Source: Variovorax sp. E3 (GTDB lineage: Bacteria > Pseudomonadota > Gammaproteobacteria > Burkholderiales > Burkholderiaceae_C). From it: a DNA stretch of 64,000 nt. The stretch is from contig NZ_MOWM01000016.1 of the NCBI RefSeq assembly GCF_016082275.1, positions 1-64,000 of the forward strand, read 5' to 3'. A program made the translations under genes and the position numbers. The number at the start of each line of letters is the position of its first letter. Position 1 is the first letter of the stretch. The notes under the pieces are model-generated. The model was not told the DNA's origin and did no database searches. It saw only the letters and a program-made list of their open reading frames with translations. Shown here in pieces: positions 41,260 to 52,975 of the stretch.

Positions 41260-41586
41260 TCAGGCCTTGCGGGCCTTGGCTTCCTTGCCTGCGTCGAGCT
41301 CGGCGGTCTTGGCGTCCACGGCCTCGCGCAGCGCCTTGCCGGGCTTGAAGTGCGGCACCCGCTTTTCAGGGATCTGCACGCTCTCGCCCGAACGCGGGTT
41401 GCGGCCGATGCGCGGCGGACGGCGGTTGACCGAGAAGCTGCCGAAGCCACGGATCTCGATGCGGTGCCCGCGCACCAGTGCGTCGCTCATGGCGTCGAGG
41501 ATGGTCTTGACGGCGTATTCGGCGTCGCGGTGCGTCAGTTGCGCAAAGCGGGCTGCAAGTTCTTCGACGAGGTCTGAGCGGGTCAT
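41260..41586 (-). CDS. ihfB: Integration host factor subunit beta
   Basis: 108 residues starting [42 protein letters not shown] is the DNA-bending arm; the tail after [12 protein letters not shown] is the common beta-subunit extension. It follows rpsA, the order conserved in most Proteobacteria, separated by a terminator. Confidence 0.95.
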   Translation of the reverse strand: MTRSDLVEELAARFAQLTHRDAEYAVKTILDAMSDALVRGHRIEIRGFGSFSVNRRPPRIGRNPRSGESVQIPEKRVPHFKPGKALREAVDAKTAELDAGKEAKARKA

Positions 41587-41608
41587 AGGCCAAACAAAAA
41601 CGTGGACG

Positions 41609-41643
41609 AAAAAGACAGAGCGGCCCCAGGGCCTGCTCTGTCT
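41609..41643 (-). terminator. Rho-independent terminator after rpsA
   Basis: On the minus strand GACAGAGC and GCTCTGTC form a stem around a GC-rich inner part, followed by TTTTT. It lies 12 bases past the rpsA stop and ahead of ihfB, so ihfB must have some read-through or its own promoter. Confidence 0.85.
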
Positions 41644-41654
41644 TCGGACTCAGC

Positions 41655-43343
41655 TTACTTGTTGTCGCTGTTGTCGAGCTTGGCGCGCAGCAGTGCGCCC
41701 AGGCTGGTCGTGCCCGCGTTTTCGCGTGCCGACTGCTGGCTCAGGCTGGCCATGGCGCCTTGTTCGTCGACCATGTCCTTCTGCTTGATCGACAGCTGGA
41801 TGTTGCGGGTCTTGCGATCCACATTCACGACGATGGCGGTGACTTCGTCGCCTTCCTTGAGCACGTTGCGGGCATCTTCGACGCGGTCACGCGAGATTTC
41901 CGAAGCACGCAGGTAGCCGAGGATGTCTTCGCCCAGGTCGATTTCAGCGCCGCGGGCGTCAACCGTCTTGACCTTGCCGGTCACGATCTGGCCCTTGTCG
42001 TTCACGGTGGTGAACGTGGTGAACGGGTCGCTGTCGAGCTGCTTGATGCCCAGCGAGATGCGCTCGCGGTCGACGTCGACTGCCAGCACGATCGCTTCGA
42101 CTTCCTGGCCCTTCTTGTAGTTGCGAACGGCAGTTTCGCCGGCTTCGTTCCACGAGAGGTCGGACAGGTGAACCAGGCCGTCGATGCCGGCAGCCAGACC
42201 CACGAACACGCCGAAGTCGGTGATCGACTTGATCGGGCCCTTGACGCGGTCGCCACGCTTCGTGTTCTGAGCGAACTCTTGCCACGGGTTGGCCTTGCAC
42301 TGCTTCATGCCCAGGCTGATGCGGCGCTTGTCTTCGTCGATTTCCAGGACCATGACTTCGACTTCATCGCCCAGCGAGACGATCTTGTTCGGAGCGATGT
42401 TCTTGTTGGTCCAGTCCATTTCGGAGACGTGCACCAGGCCTTCGATGCCGGGTTCGAGTTCGACGAACGCGCCGTAGTCGGCAATGTTCGTGACCTTGCC
42501 GAACAGGCGGGTCGATTGCGGGTAGCGGCGCGAAACGCCCATCCACGGGTCGTCACCCATTTGCTTCAGACCCAGCGAGACACGGTTCTTTTCGGTGTCG
42601 AACTTGAGGATCTTGGCGGTGATTTCCTGGCCGGCCTGAACGACTTCGCTCGGGTGGCGGACACGGCGCCATGCCATGTCGGTGATGTGCAGCAGGCCGT
42701 CGATGCCGCCGAGGTCCACGAACGCACCGTATTCGGTGATGTTCTTGACCACGCCGCGCACGACTGCGCCTTCCTTCAGCGTTTCCATCAGCTTGGCGCG
42801 TTCTTCGCCCATGCTGGCTTCGACCACGGCGCGGCGCGACAGCACGACGTTGTTGCGCTTGCGGTCCAGCTTGATGACCTTGAATTCGAGGGTCTTGTTC
42901 TCGTACGGGGTCAGGTCCTTGATCGGACGCGTGTCGATCAGCGAGCCGGGCAGGAACGCGCGGATGCCGTTGACCAGGACGGTGAGGCCGCCCTTGACCT
43001 TGCCGCTGGTGGTGCCGGTGACGAAGTCGCCCGATTCCAGTGCCTTCTCCAGGGCGAGCCACGAAGCCAGACGCTTGGCGGTGTCGCGCGAGAGGATGGT
43101 GTCGCCGTAGCCGTTTTCAACGCTGCCGATGGCAACGGAAACGAAGTCGCCGGCCTGAACTTCGAGTTCGCCCTTGTCGTTCTTGAACTCTTCGATCGGC
43201 ACATACGCTTCGGACTTCAGACCGGCGTTGACGACGACGTGGTTGTGTTCGACACGCACGACTTCGGCCGTGATGACCTCGCCGGTGCGCATTTCGGAAC
43301 GCTTCAGGGACTCTTCGAACAGATCGGCAAAAGATTCAGACAT
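41655..43343 (-). CDS. rpsA: 30S ribosomal protein S1
   Basis: 562 residues, six S1 RNA-binding domains, typical of Betaproteobacteria. The first two ([29 protein letters not shown]) bind the ribosome; the later four bind mRNA, with repeated blocks such as [20 protein letters not shown] and [19 protein letters not shown]. It unfolds mRNA for initiation. The 195-base gap upstream (43344-43538) should hold its promoter and self-regulated leader, though no motif is clear. Confidence 0.97.
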   Translation of the reverse strand: MSESFADLFEESLKRSEMRTGEVITAEVVRVEHNHVVVNAGLKSEAYVPIEEFKNDKGELEVQAGDFVSVAIGSVENGYGDTILSRDTAKRLASWLALEKALESGDFVTGTTSGKVKGGLTVLVNGIRAFLPGSLIDTRPIKDLTPYENKTLEFKVIKLDRKRNNVVLSRRAVVEASMGEERAKLMETLKEGAVVRGVVKNITEYGAFVDLGGIDGLLHITDMAWRRVRHPSEVVQAGQEITAKILKFDTEKNRVSLGLKQMGDDPWMGVSRRYPQSTRLFGKVTNIADYGAFVELEPGIEGLVHVSEMDWTNKNIAPNKIVSLGDEVEVMVLEIDEDKRRISLGMKQCKANPWQEFAQNTKRGDRVKGPIKSITDFGVFVGLAAGIDGLVHLSDLSWNEAGETAVRNYKKGQEVEAIVLAVDVDRERISLGIKQLDSDPFTTFTTVNDKGQIVTGKVKTVDARGAEIDLGEDILGYLRASEISRDRVEDARNVLKEGDEVTAIVVNVDRKTRNIQLSIKQKDMVDEQGAMASLSQQSARENAGTTSLGALLRAKLDNSDNK

Positions 43344-43538
43344 TTATGGTTCCTTCCGTCAGGCAGGGTTGGCAGGCGCTCTTGCGAAATTGCGTGCGGC
43401 TGCTGTGGGTCTGTAGACGGCGGTTGGTTGGGCGTGAGCCCGGGTTCGTTGAACAACCAGCAGGCCGGTGCGCTGTCGCGCGAAGAGAGCCTGCTGGAGC
43501 GGTATGCGCCTTCCGAAATACCGTCGGGCGCCAGCTTT

Positions 43539-45550
43539 TCAAGCGGACTTGAAAGGCTGTACTTGTTGCCACCATTCCAACACCTGGTCGATCGATTGCT
43601 CGATGGACAGCTGGGAGTTGTCGAGGTGGCGGGCATCTTGCGCCGGCTTGAGTGGCGCGACGCTGCGGGAGGAGTCCCGGGCGTCACGTGCTTCCAAGTC
43701 GGAGCGAAGACTGTCGAGTGTAGTCGAAATACCCTTTGAAATCAACTGCTTATGGCGCCGCTCGGCGCGCTCGGCCGCGCTGGCCGTGAGGAAGACCTTG
43801 AGCGTCGCGTCGGGGAAGATCACGGTGCCCATGTCGCGCCCGTCGGCCACCAGGCCGGGCAGCCGGCGAAAGCGCTGCTGCAGGGCCAGCAGGGCCGCGC
43901 GCACGGCGGGCAGGGTGGAGACGCGGGAGGCGTCCATGCCGGCGGCTTCGGTGCGGATGTCGTCGCTGACGTCCTCTCCGGCCAGCAGCACCTTGCCTTC
44001 GGTGAACTGCAGGGGCAGGGCGGCGGCGAGGGCGGCGATCTGCGCCTCGTGCCCGGCGTCGGCCTCCAGGCCGGCGCGCCGCATGGCCAGGCCGGTCACG
44101 CGGTAGAGCGAGCCCGAGTCCAGGTAGTGGTAGCCCAGCAGGCGCGCCACCTCGGCCGCCAGCGTGCCCTTGCCGGAGGCGGTCGGGCCGTCGATGCAGA
44201 TCACCGGCACCTCGGCGGCCCGGGCCACCAAGAACAGGGTCTCGAAGTAGTCGGGGAAAGTCTTGGCGACGCAGTGCGGATCGAGAATGCGCACCGGCAC
44301 GCCGGCCGGGTTGAACGCCGCCAGCGAGAAGCACATGGCCACGCGGTGGTCGTCGTAGGTGTGGATGCTTGCCGGCTGCCAGCCGGCCGGGGCCAGCGGG
44401 TGCACGCGGATGAAATCGGGGCCGGCCTCGACCGTGGCGCCGAGCTTCTTCAGCTCGTTGGCCATGGCGTCGATGCGGTCGGTTTCCTTCACGCGCCAGC
44501 TCGCGATGTTGCGCAGCGTGGTCGGGCCGTCGGCATAGAGCGCCATGACGGCCAGCGTCATCGCGGCGTCGGGGATGTGGTTGGCGTCCAGGTCGATGGC
44601 CTTGAGCGGCCACGCGCCGCGGCGCACTTCGAGCCAGTTGGGGCCGCTGTCGACCTGCGCGCCCATCTGGCGGGCGGCGTCGATGAAGCGGATGTCGCCC
44701 TGGATGGAGTCGGCGCCCACGCCTTCGATGCGGATGCCGTCCTTGCCGGAAACACCCGTCGCAATGGCGCCCAGTGCTATGAAATAGCTAGCAGACGAGG
44801 CGTCGGCCTCGACGTGGATGTCGCCCGGCGAGCTGTAGCGGCTGCGGCCGGAATGGTGAAGCGCTCCCAGCCGTCGCGCCGCACCTGGATGCCGAAGCGC
44901 GCCAGCAGGTTCAGCGTGATCTCGATGTAGGGCTTGGAAATGAGCTCGCCGACCACCTCGATCACGATGTCGTTGGCCGCCGCCAGCGGCAGCGCCAGCA
45001 GCAGCGCGGTCAGGAACTGGCTCGACACGTCGCCGCGCACGCGAATCGGGGCGTCGAGCACCAGCTCGCCGTGCGGCACCGGGTGGATGCGCAGCGGCGG
45101 GTAGCCGGGGTTGCCGAGGTAGTCGATGCGGCAGCCGAGCTGGGTGAGCGCGTCGACCAGGTCGCCGATGGGGCGCTCGTGCATGCGCGGCACGCCGCTG
45201 AGTTCGAACTCGCCGCCCAGCAGCGACAACGCGGCCGTGAGCGGGCGCATCGCGGTGCCGGCGTTGCCGAGGAACAGCGGCAGCAGTGCCTCGCTGGGCT
45301 TCAGTTGCCCGCCCAGGCCGGTGATGCGCAGCGTGCTGCCGTCCGGGTCGATGCCGCAGCCGAGCGCGCGCAGGGCCGTGAGCATCACGCGCGTGTCGTC
45401 GGAATCCAGCAGGTCGTGGATGGTGGTGGTGCCGCTCGCGAGGGCCGCCAGCAGCAGCACGCGATTGGAAATGCTCTTGGAGCCGGGCAGCCGAACGGTG
45501 CCGGCGGCGCCTGCGAGCGGGGGCAGATCGAGGAAGGTCGTCGAGAACAT
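43539..45550 (-). CDS. aroA-cmk: Fused EPSP synthase - cytidylate kinase, frameshifted
   Basis: A bifunctional protein of about 670 residues from ATG 45550. Residues ~1-440 are 3-phosphoshikimate 1-carboxyvinyltransferase ([38 protein letters not shown]); the rest is CMP kinase ([35 protein letters not shown]). The joint is seamless at [18 protein letters not shown]. Such fusions occur in Comamonadaceae. The frame breaks near 44844, where one added G restores the run [20 protein letters not shown]. Because both activities are essential, this is almost surely a sequencing error. It follows tyrA by two bases. Confidence 0.93.
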
Positions 45551-45552
45551 GG

Positions 45553-46443
45553 TCAGGCGTCCTGTTGCTGCGACGAGGTGTCGGTGGCCGGCTTCCAGGC
45601 CGCGCGGGTCTTGCTGGCGGCGGCGATGGATTGTTCCAGCCCCTGCAGGTCGCCCGCGGTCATCAGCGCCTCGAGGTCGTCCAGCGCCTTGCGGAAGGCC
45701 TGCGACTGCTGCAGCACCTGCTCGCGGTTGGCCAGCAGCACATCGCGCCACATGACGGGGTCGCTCGCGGCGATGCGCGAGAAGTCGCGAAAGCCTGGGC
45801 CTCCGAGGCTCAGGAAGCGGTCGCCCTGCGGCTGGCTGGCGATGGCGTTGGTGTACGCGAAGGCCAGCAGGTGCGGCAGGTGGCTCACGGCGGCGAAGGC
45901 GGCGTCGTGTTCCTCGTGCGTCATGGTGAGGACGTGCGCGCCGATGCCGCTCCACACCTGCGAGGCGCGCTGCACGTTGGAGCGCAGCGTGGTCTTCACG
46001 GGCGTGAGCACCACCTGGCGGCCGCTGAAGAGCGAGGCTTCGGCGTGTTCGATGCCCGACAGTTCCTTGCCCGCGATCGGGTGCGCCGGCACGAAGCTCG
46101 AGAACTGGCGCTGCAGGCCGTTGCGCGCGGCTTCGATCACGTCGCCCTTGGTCGAGCCGACGTCCATCACCAGCGTGTCCGCCGAGATGCCGTGGCGGAT
46201 GGCCTTGAAGGTGGCTTCCGACGCCGCCACCGGCACCGCCAGCAGCACGATGTCGGCGCCCGACACCGCCAGCAGCGCGGAGGGCGCCGCCACGTCAATC
46301 ACGCCGAGCTGGCGCGCCCGCTCGGTGGTGGAGGGCGACTTGCTGTAGCCCACCACGCGCTTCACCAGCTTGGCGCGCTTGAGCGCGAGCGCAAACGAGC
46401 CGCCCATCAGGCCGCAGCCGATCAGTCCCAGTTGTTCGAACAT
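45553..46443 (-). CDS. tyrA: Prephenate dehydrogenase
   Basis: 296 residues. NAD-binding [19 protein letters not shown] at the N-terminus; the catalytic and substrate residues are in [26 protein letters not shown] (His) and VILTPV-type VVLTPVKTT, followed by [19 protein letters not shown]. It makes 4-hydroxyphenylpyruvate for tyrosine. Part of the serC-pheA-tyrA-aroA run. The C-terminal Gln-rich end is SSQQQDA. Confidence 0.94.
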   Translation of the reverse strand: MFEQLGLIGCGLMGGSFALALKRAKLVKRVVGYSKSPSTTERARQLGVIDVAAPSALLAVSGADIVLLAVPVAASEATFKAIRHGISADTLVMDVGSTKGDVIEAARNGLQRQFSSFVPAHPIAGKELSGIEHAEASLFSGRQVVLTPVKTTLRSNVQRASQVWSGIGAHVLTMTHEEHDAAFAAVSHLPHLLAFAYTNAIASQPQGDRFLSLGGPGFRDFSRIAASDPVMWRDVLLANREQVLQQSQAFRKALDDLEALMTAGDLQGLEQSIAAASKTRAAWKPATDTSSQQQDA

Positions 46444-46462
46444 GCTTCTGCTTGCCTGCCGC

Positions 46463-47586
46463 TCAGGCCTTGACGGGGTAGGCGCCCAGCACCTTGTAGA
46501 AAGCGCAGAGTCCGCGCAGTTCGGCCAGCGCCGCTGCCACGTTGGGCTGCGAGGGGTGGCCGTCGAGGTCGATGTAGAAGTAGTACTCCCACTGGCCGGT
46601 GCGCGCGGGGCGCGACTCGAAGCGGGTCATCGATACGTTGTTGGCCTTCAGCGGCACCAGCAGGTCGTGCACCGCGCCGGGCCGGTTGGGCACCGACACG
46701 ATCAGGCTCGTGCAGTCGCGGCCCGAGGCCGGCGGCATGGCCAGCGTCTGCGGCAGGCAGATGATGGAGAAGCGGGTGCGGTTGTACGAGTCGTCCTGGA
46801 TGGCGTGCGCCACGATGTGCAGGCCGAATCGGGTGGCGGCGCGTTCGCCGGCCAGCGCGGCCCAGGCCGGGTTGGTGGACGCCAGGCGCGCGCTTCGGCA
46901 TTGCTCGACACGGCGCGCCGCTCGGCGTTGGGCAGGTGCTTGGACAGCCAGGTCTGGCACTGCGCCAGCGCCTGCGGATGGGCCAGCACGGCCTCGACGC
47001 CTTCGAGCGAGTTGCTGCTGCGCAGCAGGTGGTGGCGCACCAGCAGGCTGACTTCGCCGACCACGTGCGTGGGCGAATGCAGGAACAGGTCGAGCGAGCG
47101 CGTGACCACGCCTTCGGTCGAGTTCTCGACGCCGACCACGCCGTACTGGGCGCTGCCGGCGGCCGTGGCGTGGAACACCTCGTCGAAGCTGGCGCAGTAG
47201 ATCAGGTCGGCGGCGCCGCCGAAGTACTCGATGGCGGCCTGTTCGCAGAACGTGCCTTCGGGGCCGAGCACGGCCACGCGCTGCGGCGACTCGAGCGCCA
47301 GGCAGGCCGACATGATCTCGCGCCAGATGGCCGCCACATGGAGGTCCTTGAGCGGACCGCCATTGCTCTTTTGCATCTTGTCGATGACCTGCGCCACGCG
47401 ATCGGGGCGAAAGAACGGCGTGCCCTCGCGCTTCTTGACCTCGCCGACCAGCTCGGCCACGTGGGCCCGCTCGTTGAGCAGGCTCAGGAGGCGCTGGTCG
47501 AGCGAGTCGATCTGCACGCGCAGATCGGACAGGCTTTCGGACTTATCGGAAGGAGAGGAGGGTGGTGTGGGGGCGGAGGCGGTCAT
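46463..47586 (-). CDS. pheA: Chorismate mutase / prephenate dehydratase (P-protein), frameshifted
   Basis: From ATG 47586, residues ~20-105 are an AroQ chorismate mutase (LRVQIDSLDQRLLSLLNERA; FFRPDRVAQVIDKM); the dehydratase domain follows (VAVLGPEGTFCEQAA; GVVGVENSTEGVVTRSLDL) and a C-terminal ACT domain (SLIVSVPNRPGAVHDLL; TRFESRPAR). The frame breaks near 46891, where one added G gives SSNAEGARLASTNPAW and a 374-residue protein, the usual length. A phenylalanine auxotroph is possible but a sequencing error is more likely. Confidence 0.92.
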
Positions 47587-47615
47587 CGGTGCGAGCAACT
47601 GAGCGGGGCATGCGC

Positions 47616-48746
47616 CTAGGCATGCGATCGCTCGAATTCTCGCATGTAGCCCACGAGGGCCTGCACCCCTTCCAGCGGCATGGCGTTGTAAATGCTCGCG
47701 CGCATGCCGCCGACCGACTTGTGGCCCTTGAGCTGCAGCAGCCCGGCTTCGCGCGCGCCGGCCAGGAAGGCCTCGTTGCGGCCTTCGTCGGCCAGGAAGA
47801 ACGGCACGTTCATGCGCGAGCGGCAGCCCGCGTCGATGCGGTTGGCGTAGAAGTCGCAGCCGTCGATGAAGTCGTACAGCAGCTTGGCCTTGGCGATGTT
47901 GCGCTGCTCCATGGCGGCGATGCCGGTGTGCTCGCCTTCCTTTTGCTGCAGCAGCCACTGGAACGTGAGCCCCGCCATGTAGATGCCCCAGGTCGGCGGG
48001 GTGTTGTACATGGAGTTGTTGTCGGCCACGGTCTTGTAGTTGAACGCGCTCGGGCAGATCTCCAGGGCATGGCCGAGCAGGTCGTCACGCACGACGACGA
48101 TGGTCAGGCCGGCCGGGCCGAGGTTCTTCTGGGCGCCGCCGAAGGCCAGGCCCACGCGGGACCAGTCGACGCTGCGCGAGGCGACGTGCGACGAAAAGTC
48201 GATGACCAGCGGGGCATTGCTGCCGAGCGCGGCCAGGTCGGGCAACTGCTGGAACTCGATGCCGTTGATGGTCTCGTTGGAGCACACGTGCACGTACGAG
48301 GCGTCCTTGGACAGTTGCCAGGTCGCGGGATCGGGGAGCTTGGTGTGCTGGTCGTCGGCGTTGCTCGCGACCACGCGCGCGGTGCAGTAGCGCTGCGCTT
48401 CCTTGTGCGACTTGGCGCTCCAGCTGCCGGTGATGACGAAGTCGGCGGTCTTGCCGCGCGACAGGTTCAGCGGAACGATGGCGTTCTCGCCGAGGCCGCC
48501 GCCCTGCATGAACAGGACGTGGAAATTGGAGGGCACGGCCAGCAGCGTGCGGATGTCGGCTTCGGCCTGCGTACAGATCGCGCCGAATTCCTTGCCGCGA
48601 TGGCTCATTTCCATCACGCTCATGCCGCTGCCGTGCCAGTCGAGCATTTCGGAGGCGGCGCGTTGCAGCACCGCCTCCGGCATGGCAGCCGGACCGGCCG
48701 AAAAGTTGTAGGGGCGCTTGCCGGCCGGCGTCTGCTGCTGGGTCAC
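47616..48746 (-). CDS. serC: Phosphoserine aminotransferase
   Basis: 376 residues from a GTG start at 48746. [27 protein letters not shown] and the Schiff-base region [20 protein letters not shown] (Lys) are canonical. It converts 3-phosphohydroxypyruvate to phosphoserine and also serves pyridoxine synthesis. Head of the aromatic amino acid gene run, 29 bases before pheA. Confidence 0.96.
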   Translation of the reverse strand: MTQQQTPAGKRPYNFSAGPAAMPEAVLQRAASEMLDWHGSGMSVMEMSHRGKEFGAICTQAEADIRTLLAVPSNFHVLFMQGGGLGENAIVPLNLSRGKTADFVITGSWSAKSHKEAQRYCTARVVASNADDQHTKLPDPATWQLSKDASYVHVCSNETINGIEFQQLPDLAALGSNAPLVIDFSSHVASRSVDWSRVGLAFGGAQKNLGPAGLTIVVVRDDLLGHALEICPSAFNYKTVADNNSMYNTPPTWGIYMAGLTFQWLLQQKEGEHTGIAAMEQRNIAKAKLLYDFIDGCDFYANRIDAGCRSRMNVPFFLADEGRNEAFLAGAREAGLLQLKGHKSVGGMRASIYNAMPLEGVQALVGYMREFERSHA

Positions 48747-48752
48747 GTTGCT

Positions 48753-49328
48753 TTACTTCTTGGCTGGTGCCTTGGCCGGAGCCTTGGCGGCGGGAGCTTC
48801 GGTCGGGGCGCCGAGGGCCTTGGCGACGTTTTCGTCGAGTGCGCGCATCTTGGGTTCGATGGTGGCGCGGGTGTCGGACACCAGCTTTTCCGTCAGGGCG
48901 GTCTGCATCTTCGGGTTCAGGTCCTGGTACTTCTTGCTCAGGGGCGAGTTGATCCAGGCCAGCAGTTGCTTGAGCTCGTCTTCGCTGAAGTTCTGCTCGA
49001 GCAGCGGGGTCAGGGCGCCCGGGGCCAGTTGCAGGGCCTTGTCGCGCACGATCGGGAAGGCGTCGTCGAAGTACTTCTTCAGTTCGGCGTCGGCAGCCTT
49101 GGCGGCTGCTTCGCGCTTGGCTTCCGGCACCTGCGTCTGCAGGTACTGCGAACCCGCCTGTGCGATCGGAGCGCTCGATTGCTCGACCAGGCCGCGCGCC
49201 AGCGATTCGATGCCGGGGCGTTGGATGTCGATGAACTGCTTGATGAGCGTGGCCTTGTCCTGGGCCATGGCGGCCATCGAACTACCAGCCAGTGCGACCG
49301 TCAGAAGTGCGAGTTTGATTTTTTTCAC
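48753..49328 (-). CDS. DUF2059-domain secreted protein
   Basis: 191 residues from a GTG start at 49328 that overlaps the gyrA stop. A signal peptide ([20 protein letters not shown], cleaved after AMA) precedes a helical DUF2059 domain ([20 protein letters not shown]) and an Ala/Pro/Lys tail ([13 protein letters not shown]). The function is unknown. Its place between gyrA and serC is common in Comamonadaceae. Confidence 0.85.
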   Translation of the reverse strand: MKKIKLALLTVALAGSSMAAMAQDKATLIKQFIDIQRPGIESLARGLVEQSSAPIAQAGSQYLQTQVPEAKREAAAKAADAELKKYFDDAFPIVRDKALQLAPGALTPLLEQNFSEDELKQLLAWINSPLSKKYQDLNPKMQTALTEKLVSDTRATIEPKMRALDENVAKALGAPTEAPAAKAPAKAPAKK

Positions 49329-51970
49329 TGAGGATTCTCCGTTGAAGATGTGGAAGTATCGTCCGCGTCAGGCTCGGTTTCGCCGTTCGCGTCGTTTTCT
49401 ACGATACGTTGTAGCCCGCTGAGTTTGGCGCCTTCGTCGAGCCCGATCAGCGTGACGCCTTGCGTCGCACGACCCAGTTCGCGAATTTCGGCAACCCGGG
49501 TGCGCACAAGCACGCCCTTGTCGGTGATGAGCATGATCTCATCATCCGAATGCACGAGTGTGGCGGCAACGACCTTGCCGTTGCGCTCACTCTGTTGAAT
49601 CGCGATCATGCCTTTGGTTCCACGGCCGTGGCGCGTGTATTCCGTAATGCTTGTGCGTTTTCCGTAACCATTTTCAGTGGCGGTGAGCACGCTTTGCTGC
49701 TCGTCCTCGGCCACCAGCATGGCGATCACGCCCTGGCCCGGGTCCAGCGACATGCCGCGCACGCCGCGCGCGTTGCGGCCCAGCGGGCGGACGTCTTCCT
49801 CGTCGAAGCGCACGGCCTTGCCGCCGTCGCTGAAGAGCATCACGTCGTGCTTGCCATCGGTCAGGGCGGCGCCGATCAGGTAGTCGCCTTCGTCGAGGTT
49901 CACGGCAATGATGCCGCCCTTGCGCGGGTTGTTGAACTCGTCGAGCGCGGTCTTCTTGACGGTGCCCATCGAGGTCGCCATGAACACGTACTGGTCGGCC
50001 GGGAAGTTGCGCTTTTCACCGGTGAGGGCGAGCGCGACGTTGATCTTCTCGCCTTCCTGCAGCGGGAACATGTTGACGATGGGGCGCCCGCGCGAACCGC
50101 GCGAGCCCGCCGGCACTTCCCACACCTTGAGCCAGTACAGCCGGCCGCGGTTGGAGAAGCACAGGATGTAGTCGTGCGTGTTGGCGATGAAGAGCTGGTC
50201 GATCCAGTCGTCGTCCTTGGTGGCGGTGGCCTGCTTGCCGCGGCCGCCGCGCTTCTGCGCGCGGTATTCGCCCAGCGGCTGGCTCTTGATGTAGCCGCTG
50301 TGCGAGAGCGTCACCACCATGTCGGTCGGGGTGATCAGGTCTTCGGTCGAGAGGTCGAAGGCGCTGTGCTCTACCAGGCTGCGGCGGGCGCCGATCTTCG
50401 ACTGGCCGAACTCCTGCTTGATGGTGCCCAGCTCTTCGCCAATGATGGTCGAGACGCGTTCGGGCTTGGCCAGGATGTCGAGCAGGTCGTCGATCTCGGC
50501 CATGACGTCGCGGTACTCGGCCACGATCTTGTCCTGTTCGAGGCCGGTCAGGCGCTGCAGGCGCATCTGCAGGATTTCCTGCGCTTGCGTTTCCGACAGG
50601 CGATACAGGCCGTCGCCGCCCATGCCGTACTCGCGCTCCAGGCCCTCGGGGCGGTAGTCGTCGGCGTTGATCACGCCGCCGTCGGCGCGCGAGCGCGTGA
50701 GCATTTCGCGCACCAGCTTGCTGTCCCACGAGCGCGTCATGAGCTCGGCCTTGGCGACCGGCGGCGTGGGCGATTCGCGGATGATGCGGATGAACTCGTC
50801 GATGTTGGCCAGCGCCACTGCCAGGCCTTCGAGCACGTGGCCGCGTTCGCGGGCCTTGCGCAGCGTGAACACGGTGCGGCGCGTGACCACTTCGCGGCGG
50901 TGCTGCAGGAAGACCTGGATCAGGTCCTTCAGGTTGCACAGCTTGGGCTGGCCGTCGACCAGCGCCACCATGTTGATGCCGAAGGTGTCCTGCAGCTGCG
51001 TCTGCTTGTAGAGGTTGTTGAGCACCACCTCGGGCACTTCGCCGCGCTTGAGTTCGATCACCAGGCGCATGCCCGACTTGTCGGACTCGTCCTGGATGTG
51101 GCTGATGCCTTCGATCTTCTTCTCGTGCACCAGCTCGGCCATGCGCTCCTGCAGCGTCTTCTTGTTGACCTGGTAGGGGAGCTCGTCGACGATGATCGCC
51201 TGGCGCTGGCCGCGGTCGATGTCCTCGAAGTGGCACTTGGCGCGCATCACGACCTTGCCGCGGCCGGTGCGGTAGCCGTCCTTCACGCCGTTGATGCCGT
51301 AGATGATGCCGGCGGTGGGGAAGTCGGGCGCGGGCACGATTTCCATCAATTCGTCGATGCTGGCTTCGGGGTTGCGCAGCAGGTGCAGGCAGGCGTCGAC
51401 AACCTCGTTCAGGTTGTGCGGCGGGATATTGGTGGCCATGCCGACCGCAATACCGCCGGAGCCATTGACCAGCAAATTCGGCAGCTGGCTGGGCAGCACT
51501 TTCGGCTCTTTTTCGGAGCCGTCGTAATTGTCCTGAAAGTCGACGGTTTCCTTGTCGATATCGGCCAGCATTTCGTGCGCAATTTTGGCCAGCCGGATTT
51601 CCGTATAACGCATTGCAGCCGCGTTGTCTCCATCGACCGACCCGAAGTTGCCCTGGCCGTCGACCAGCATGTGGCGCATCGAGAAGTCCTGGGCCAGCCG
51701 CACGATGGTGTCGTAGACCGACTGGTCGCCGTGCGGGTGGTACTTACCGATCACGTCGCCGACGATACGGGCCGATTTCTTGTACGGCCGGTTCCAGTCG
51801 TTGTTGAGTTCGTGCATCGCGTAGAGCACGCGGCGGTGCACCGGCTTGAGGCCGTCGCGGGCGTCGGGAAGCGCTCGGCCCACGATCACGCTCATGGCGT
51901 AATCGAGATAGCTGCTGCGCATTTCCTCTTCAAGACTGATGGGCAGGGTTTCTTTTGCGAAGGAGGTCAT
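49325..51970 (-). CDS. gyrA: DNA gyrase subunit A
   Basis: 881 residues from ATG 51970 ([20 protein letters not shown]). The quinolone-resistance region is [19 protein letters not shown], with Ser normally seen at position 83 replaced by Asp/Gln-type context HGDQSVYD as in many Betaproteobacteria, and the catalytic Tyr in [11 protein letters not shown]. The six-bladed C-terminal wrapping domain carries the GyrA box QKRGGRGK. The open frame extends upstream to 52120 but the chosen start is standard. Divergent from ompA. Confidence 0.97.
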   Translation of the reverse strand: MTSFAKETLPISLEEEMRSSYLDYAMSVIVGRALPDARDGLKPVHRRVLYAMHELNNDWNRPYKKSARIVGDVIGKYHPHGDQSVYDTIVRLAQDFSMRHMLVDGQGNFGSVDGDNAAAMRYTEIRLAKIAHEMLADIDKETVDFQDNYDGSEKEPKVLPSQLPNLLVNGSGGIAVGMATNIPPHNLNEVVDACLHLLRNPEASIDELMEIVPAPDFPTAGIIYGINGVKDGYRTGRGKVVMRAKCHFEDIDRGQRQAIIVDELPYQVNKKTLQERMAELVHEKKIEGISHIQDESDKSGMRLVIELKRGEVPEVVLNNLYKQTQLQDTFGINMVALVDGQPKLCNLKDLIQVFLQHRREVVTRRTVFTLRKARERGHVLEGLAVALANIDEFIRIIRESPTPPVAKAELMTRSWDSKLVREMLTRSRADGGVINADDYRPEGLEREYGMGGDGLYRLSETQAQEILQMRLQRLTGLEQDKIVAEYRDVMAEIDDLLDILAKPERVSTIIGEELGTIKQEFGQSKIGARRSLVEHSAFDLSTEDLITPTDMVVTLSHSGYIKSQPLGEYRAQKRGGRGKQATATKDDDWIDQLFIANTHDYILCFSNRGRLYWLKVWEVPAGSRGSRGRPIVNMFPLQEGEKINVALALTGEKRNFPADQYVFMATSMGTVKKTALDEFNNPRKGGIIAVNLDEGDYLIGAALTDGKHDVMLFSDGGKAVRFDEEDVRPLGRNARGVRGMSLDPGQGVIAMLVAEDEQQSVLTATENGYGKRTSITEYTRHGRGTKGMIAIQQSERNGKVVAATLVHSDDEIMLITDKGVLVRTRVAEIRELGRATQGVTLIGLDEGAKLSGLQRIVENDANGETEPDADDTSTSSTENPQ

Positions 51971-52194
51971 GAGCGAGGGGCTGGCGGCAGGAACCCGAAA
52001 TTTTACGCTGTGAGGGGTGTCGCACCGCCGCAACACAAGGCGTCTATTCCGCCTCCGTCCTACGCTTCGGGGGCGTCCAGCGGCCTGTTTGCCAAAGACC
52101 CTATGGCACAATCGCCTCAACGTTTTGGGTGGTGGTCACTTAAAGCGTCCTTGATTCGCAGCGCGGCTGCGGCTTTTTCCCCAAGAGGAGAACC

Positions 52195-52845
52195 ATGAAG
52201 AAACTGAATAAAGTGGCGATGATGTTTGCAGTCGCTGCGCTCGCCACTGCCGCCGGCGCGCAGACCCGTGTCACCGCTGCGGACGGCGGTCCTACGATCG
52301 ACAACTGGCAAAACGGCACCGGCGAACTGGTCTGGAAGAACGGCACGAACGAACTGTGCTGGCGCGATGCCAACTGGACGCCCGCAACGGCTGCCGCTGG
52401 TTGCGACGGTGCTCTGGTTCCTGCTGCGCCTGTTGCAGCTACCCCCACGCCTACCGCTCCGGTCGCCCCGACGCCCCAGCAAGTCGCCGCTTCGAAGGTC
52501 ACCTTCGCTGCTGACGCCTTCTTCGACTTCGACAAGTCGGTTCTGAAGCCTGAAGGTCGCGCCAAGCTGACCGACCTGGTCGAGAAGATCCGTGGCGTCA
52601 ACCTCGAAGTCATCATCGCCGTCGGTCACACCGACTCGATCGGCTCGGTTGCTTACAACCAACGCCTGTCGGTCCGTCGCGCCGAAGCCGTCAAGGCCTT
52701 CCTGGTCTCGAAGGGCATCGAACGCAACCGCGTCTACACCGAAGGCAAGGGCAAGTCGCAACCTGTGGCTGACAACAAGACCAAGGAAGGTCGCGCCAAG
52801 AACCGTCGCGTGGAAATCGAAGTGGTCGGCACCCGCGCCAACTAA
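52195..52845 (+). CDS. OmpA-family outer membrane protein
   Basis: 216 residues with a signal peptide (MKKLNKVAMMFAVAALATAA, cleaved after AGA), a Trp-rich N-terminal segment (NWQNGTGELVWKNGTNELCW), a Pro/Ala linker and a C-terminal OmpA domain (FFDFDKSVLKPEGRAKL; GHTDSIGSVAYNQRLSVRRA; KNRRVEIEVVG) that binds peptidoglycan. AAGAGGAGAA precedes the start. This is the short Burkholderiales form rather than a full eight-strand barrel protein. Codon use suggests high expression. Confidence 0.92.
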   Translation: MKKLNKVAMMFAVAALATAAGAQTRVTAADGGPTIDNWQNGTGELVWKNGTNELCWRDANWTPATAAAGCDGALVPAAPVAATPTPTAPVAPTPQQVAASKVTFAADAFFDFDKSVLKPEGRAKLTDLVEKIRGVNLEVIIAVGHTDSIGSVAYNQRLSVRRAEAVKAFLVSKGIERNRVYTEGKGKSQPVADNKTKEGRAKNRRVEIEVVGTRAN

Positions 52846-52868
52846 TCAATCGATTCCCATCGATCATG

Positions 52869-52895
52869 AAAACCCCGCCACGGCGGGGTTTTTTT
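52869..52895 (+). terminator. Rho-independent terminator after the ompA-family gene
   Basis: AACCCCGCC and GGCGGGGTT form a near-perfect stem followed by seven T, 24 bases past the stop. Confidence 0.93.
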
Positions 52896-52975
52896 ATGCC
52901 TGTCGAATTGGTGTTCACCCATTCAACAAAACCTGCCCGGTGTTTGCCGGGCATTGCTCGTTTCATAATCGCTGC

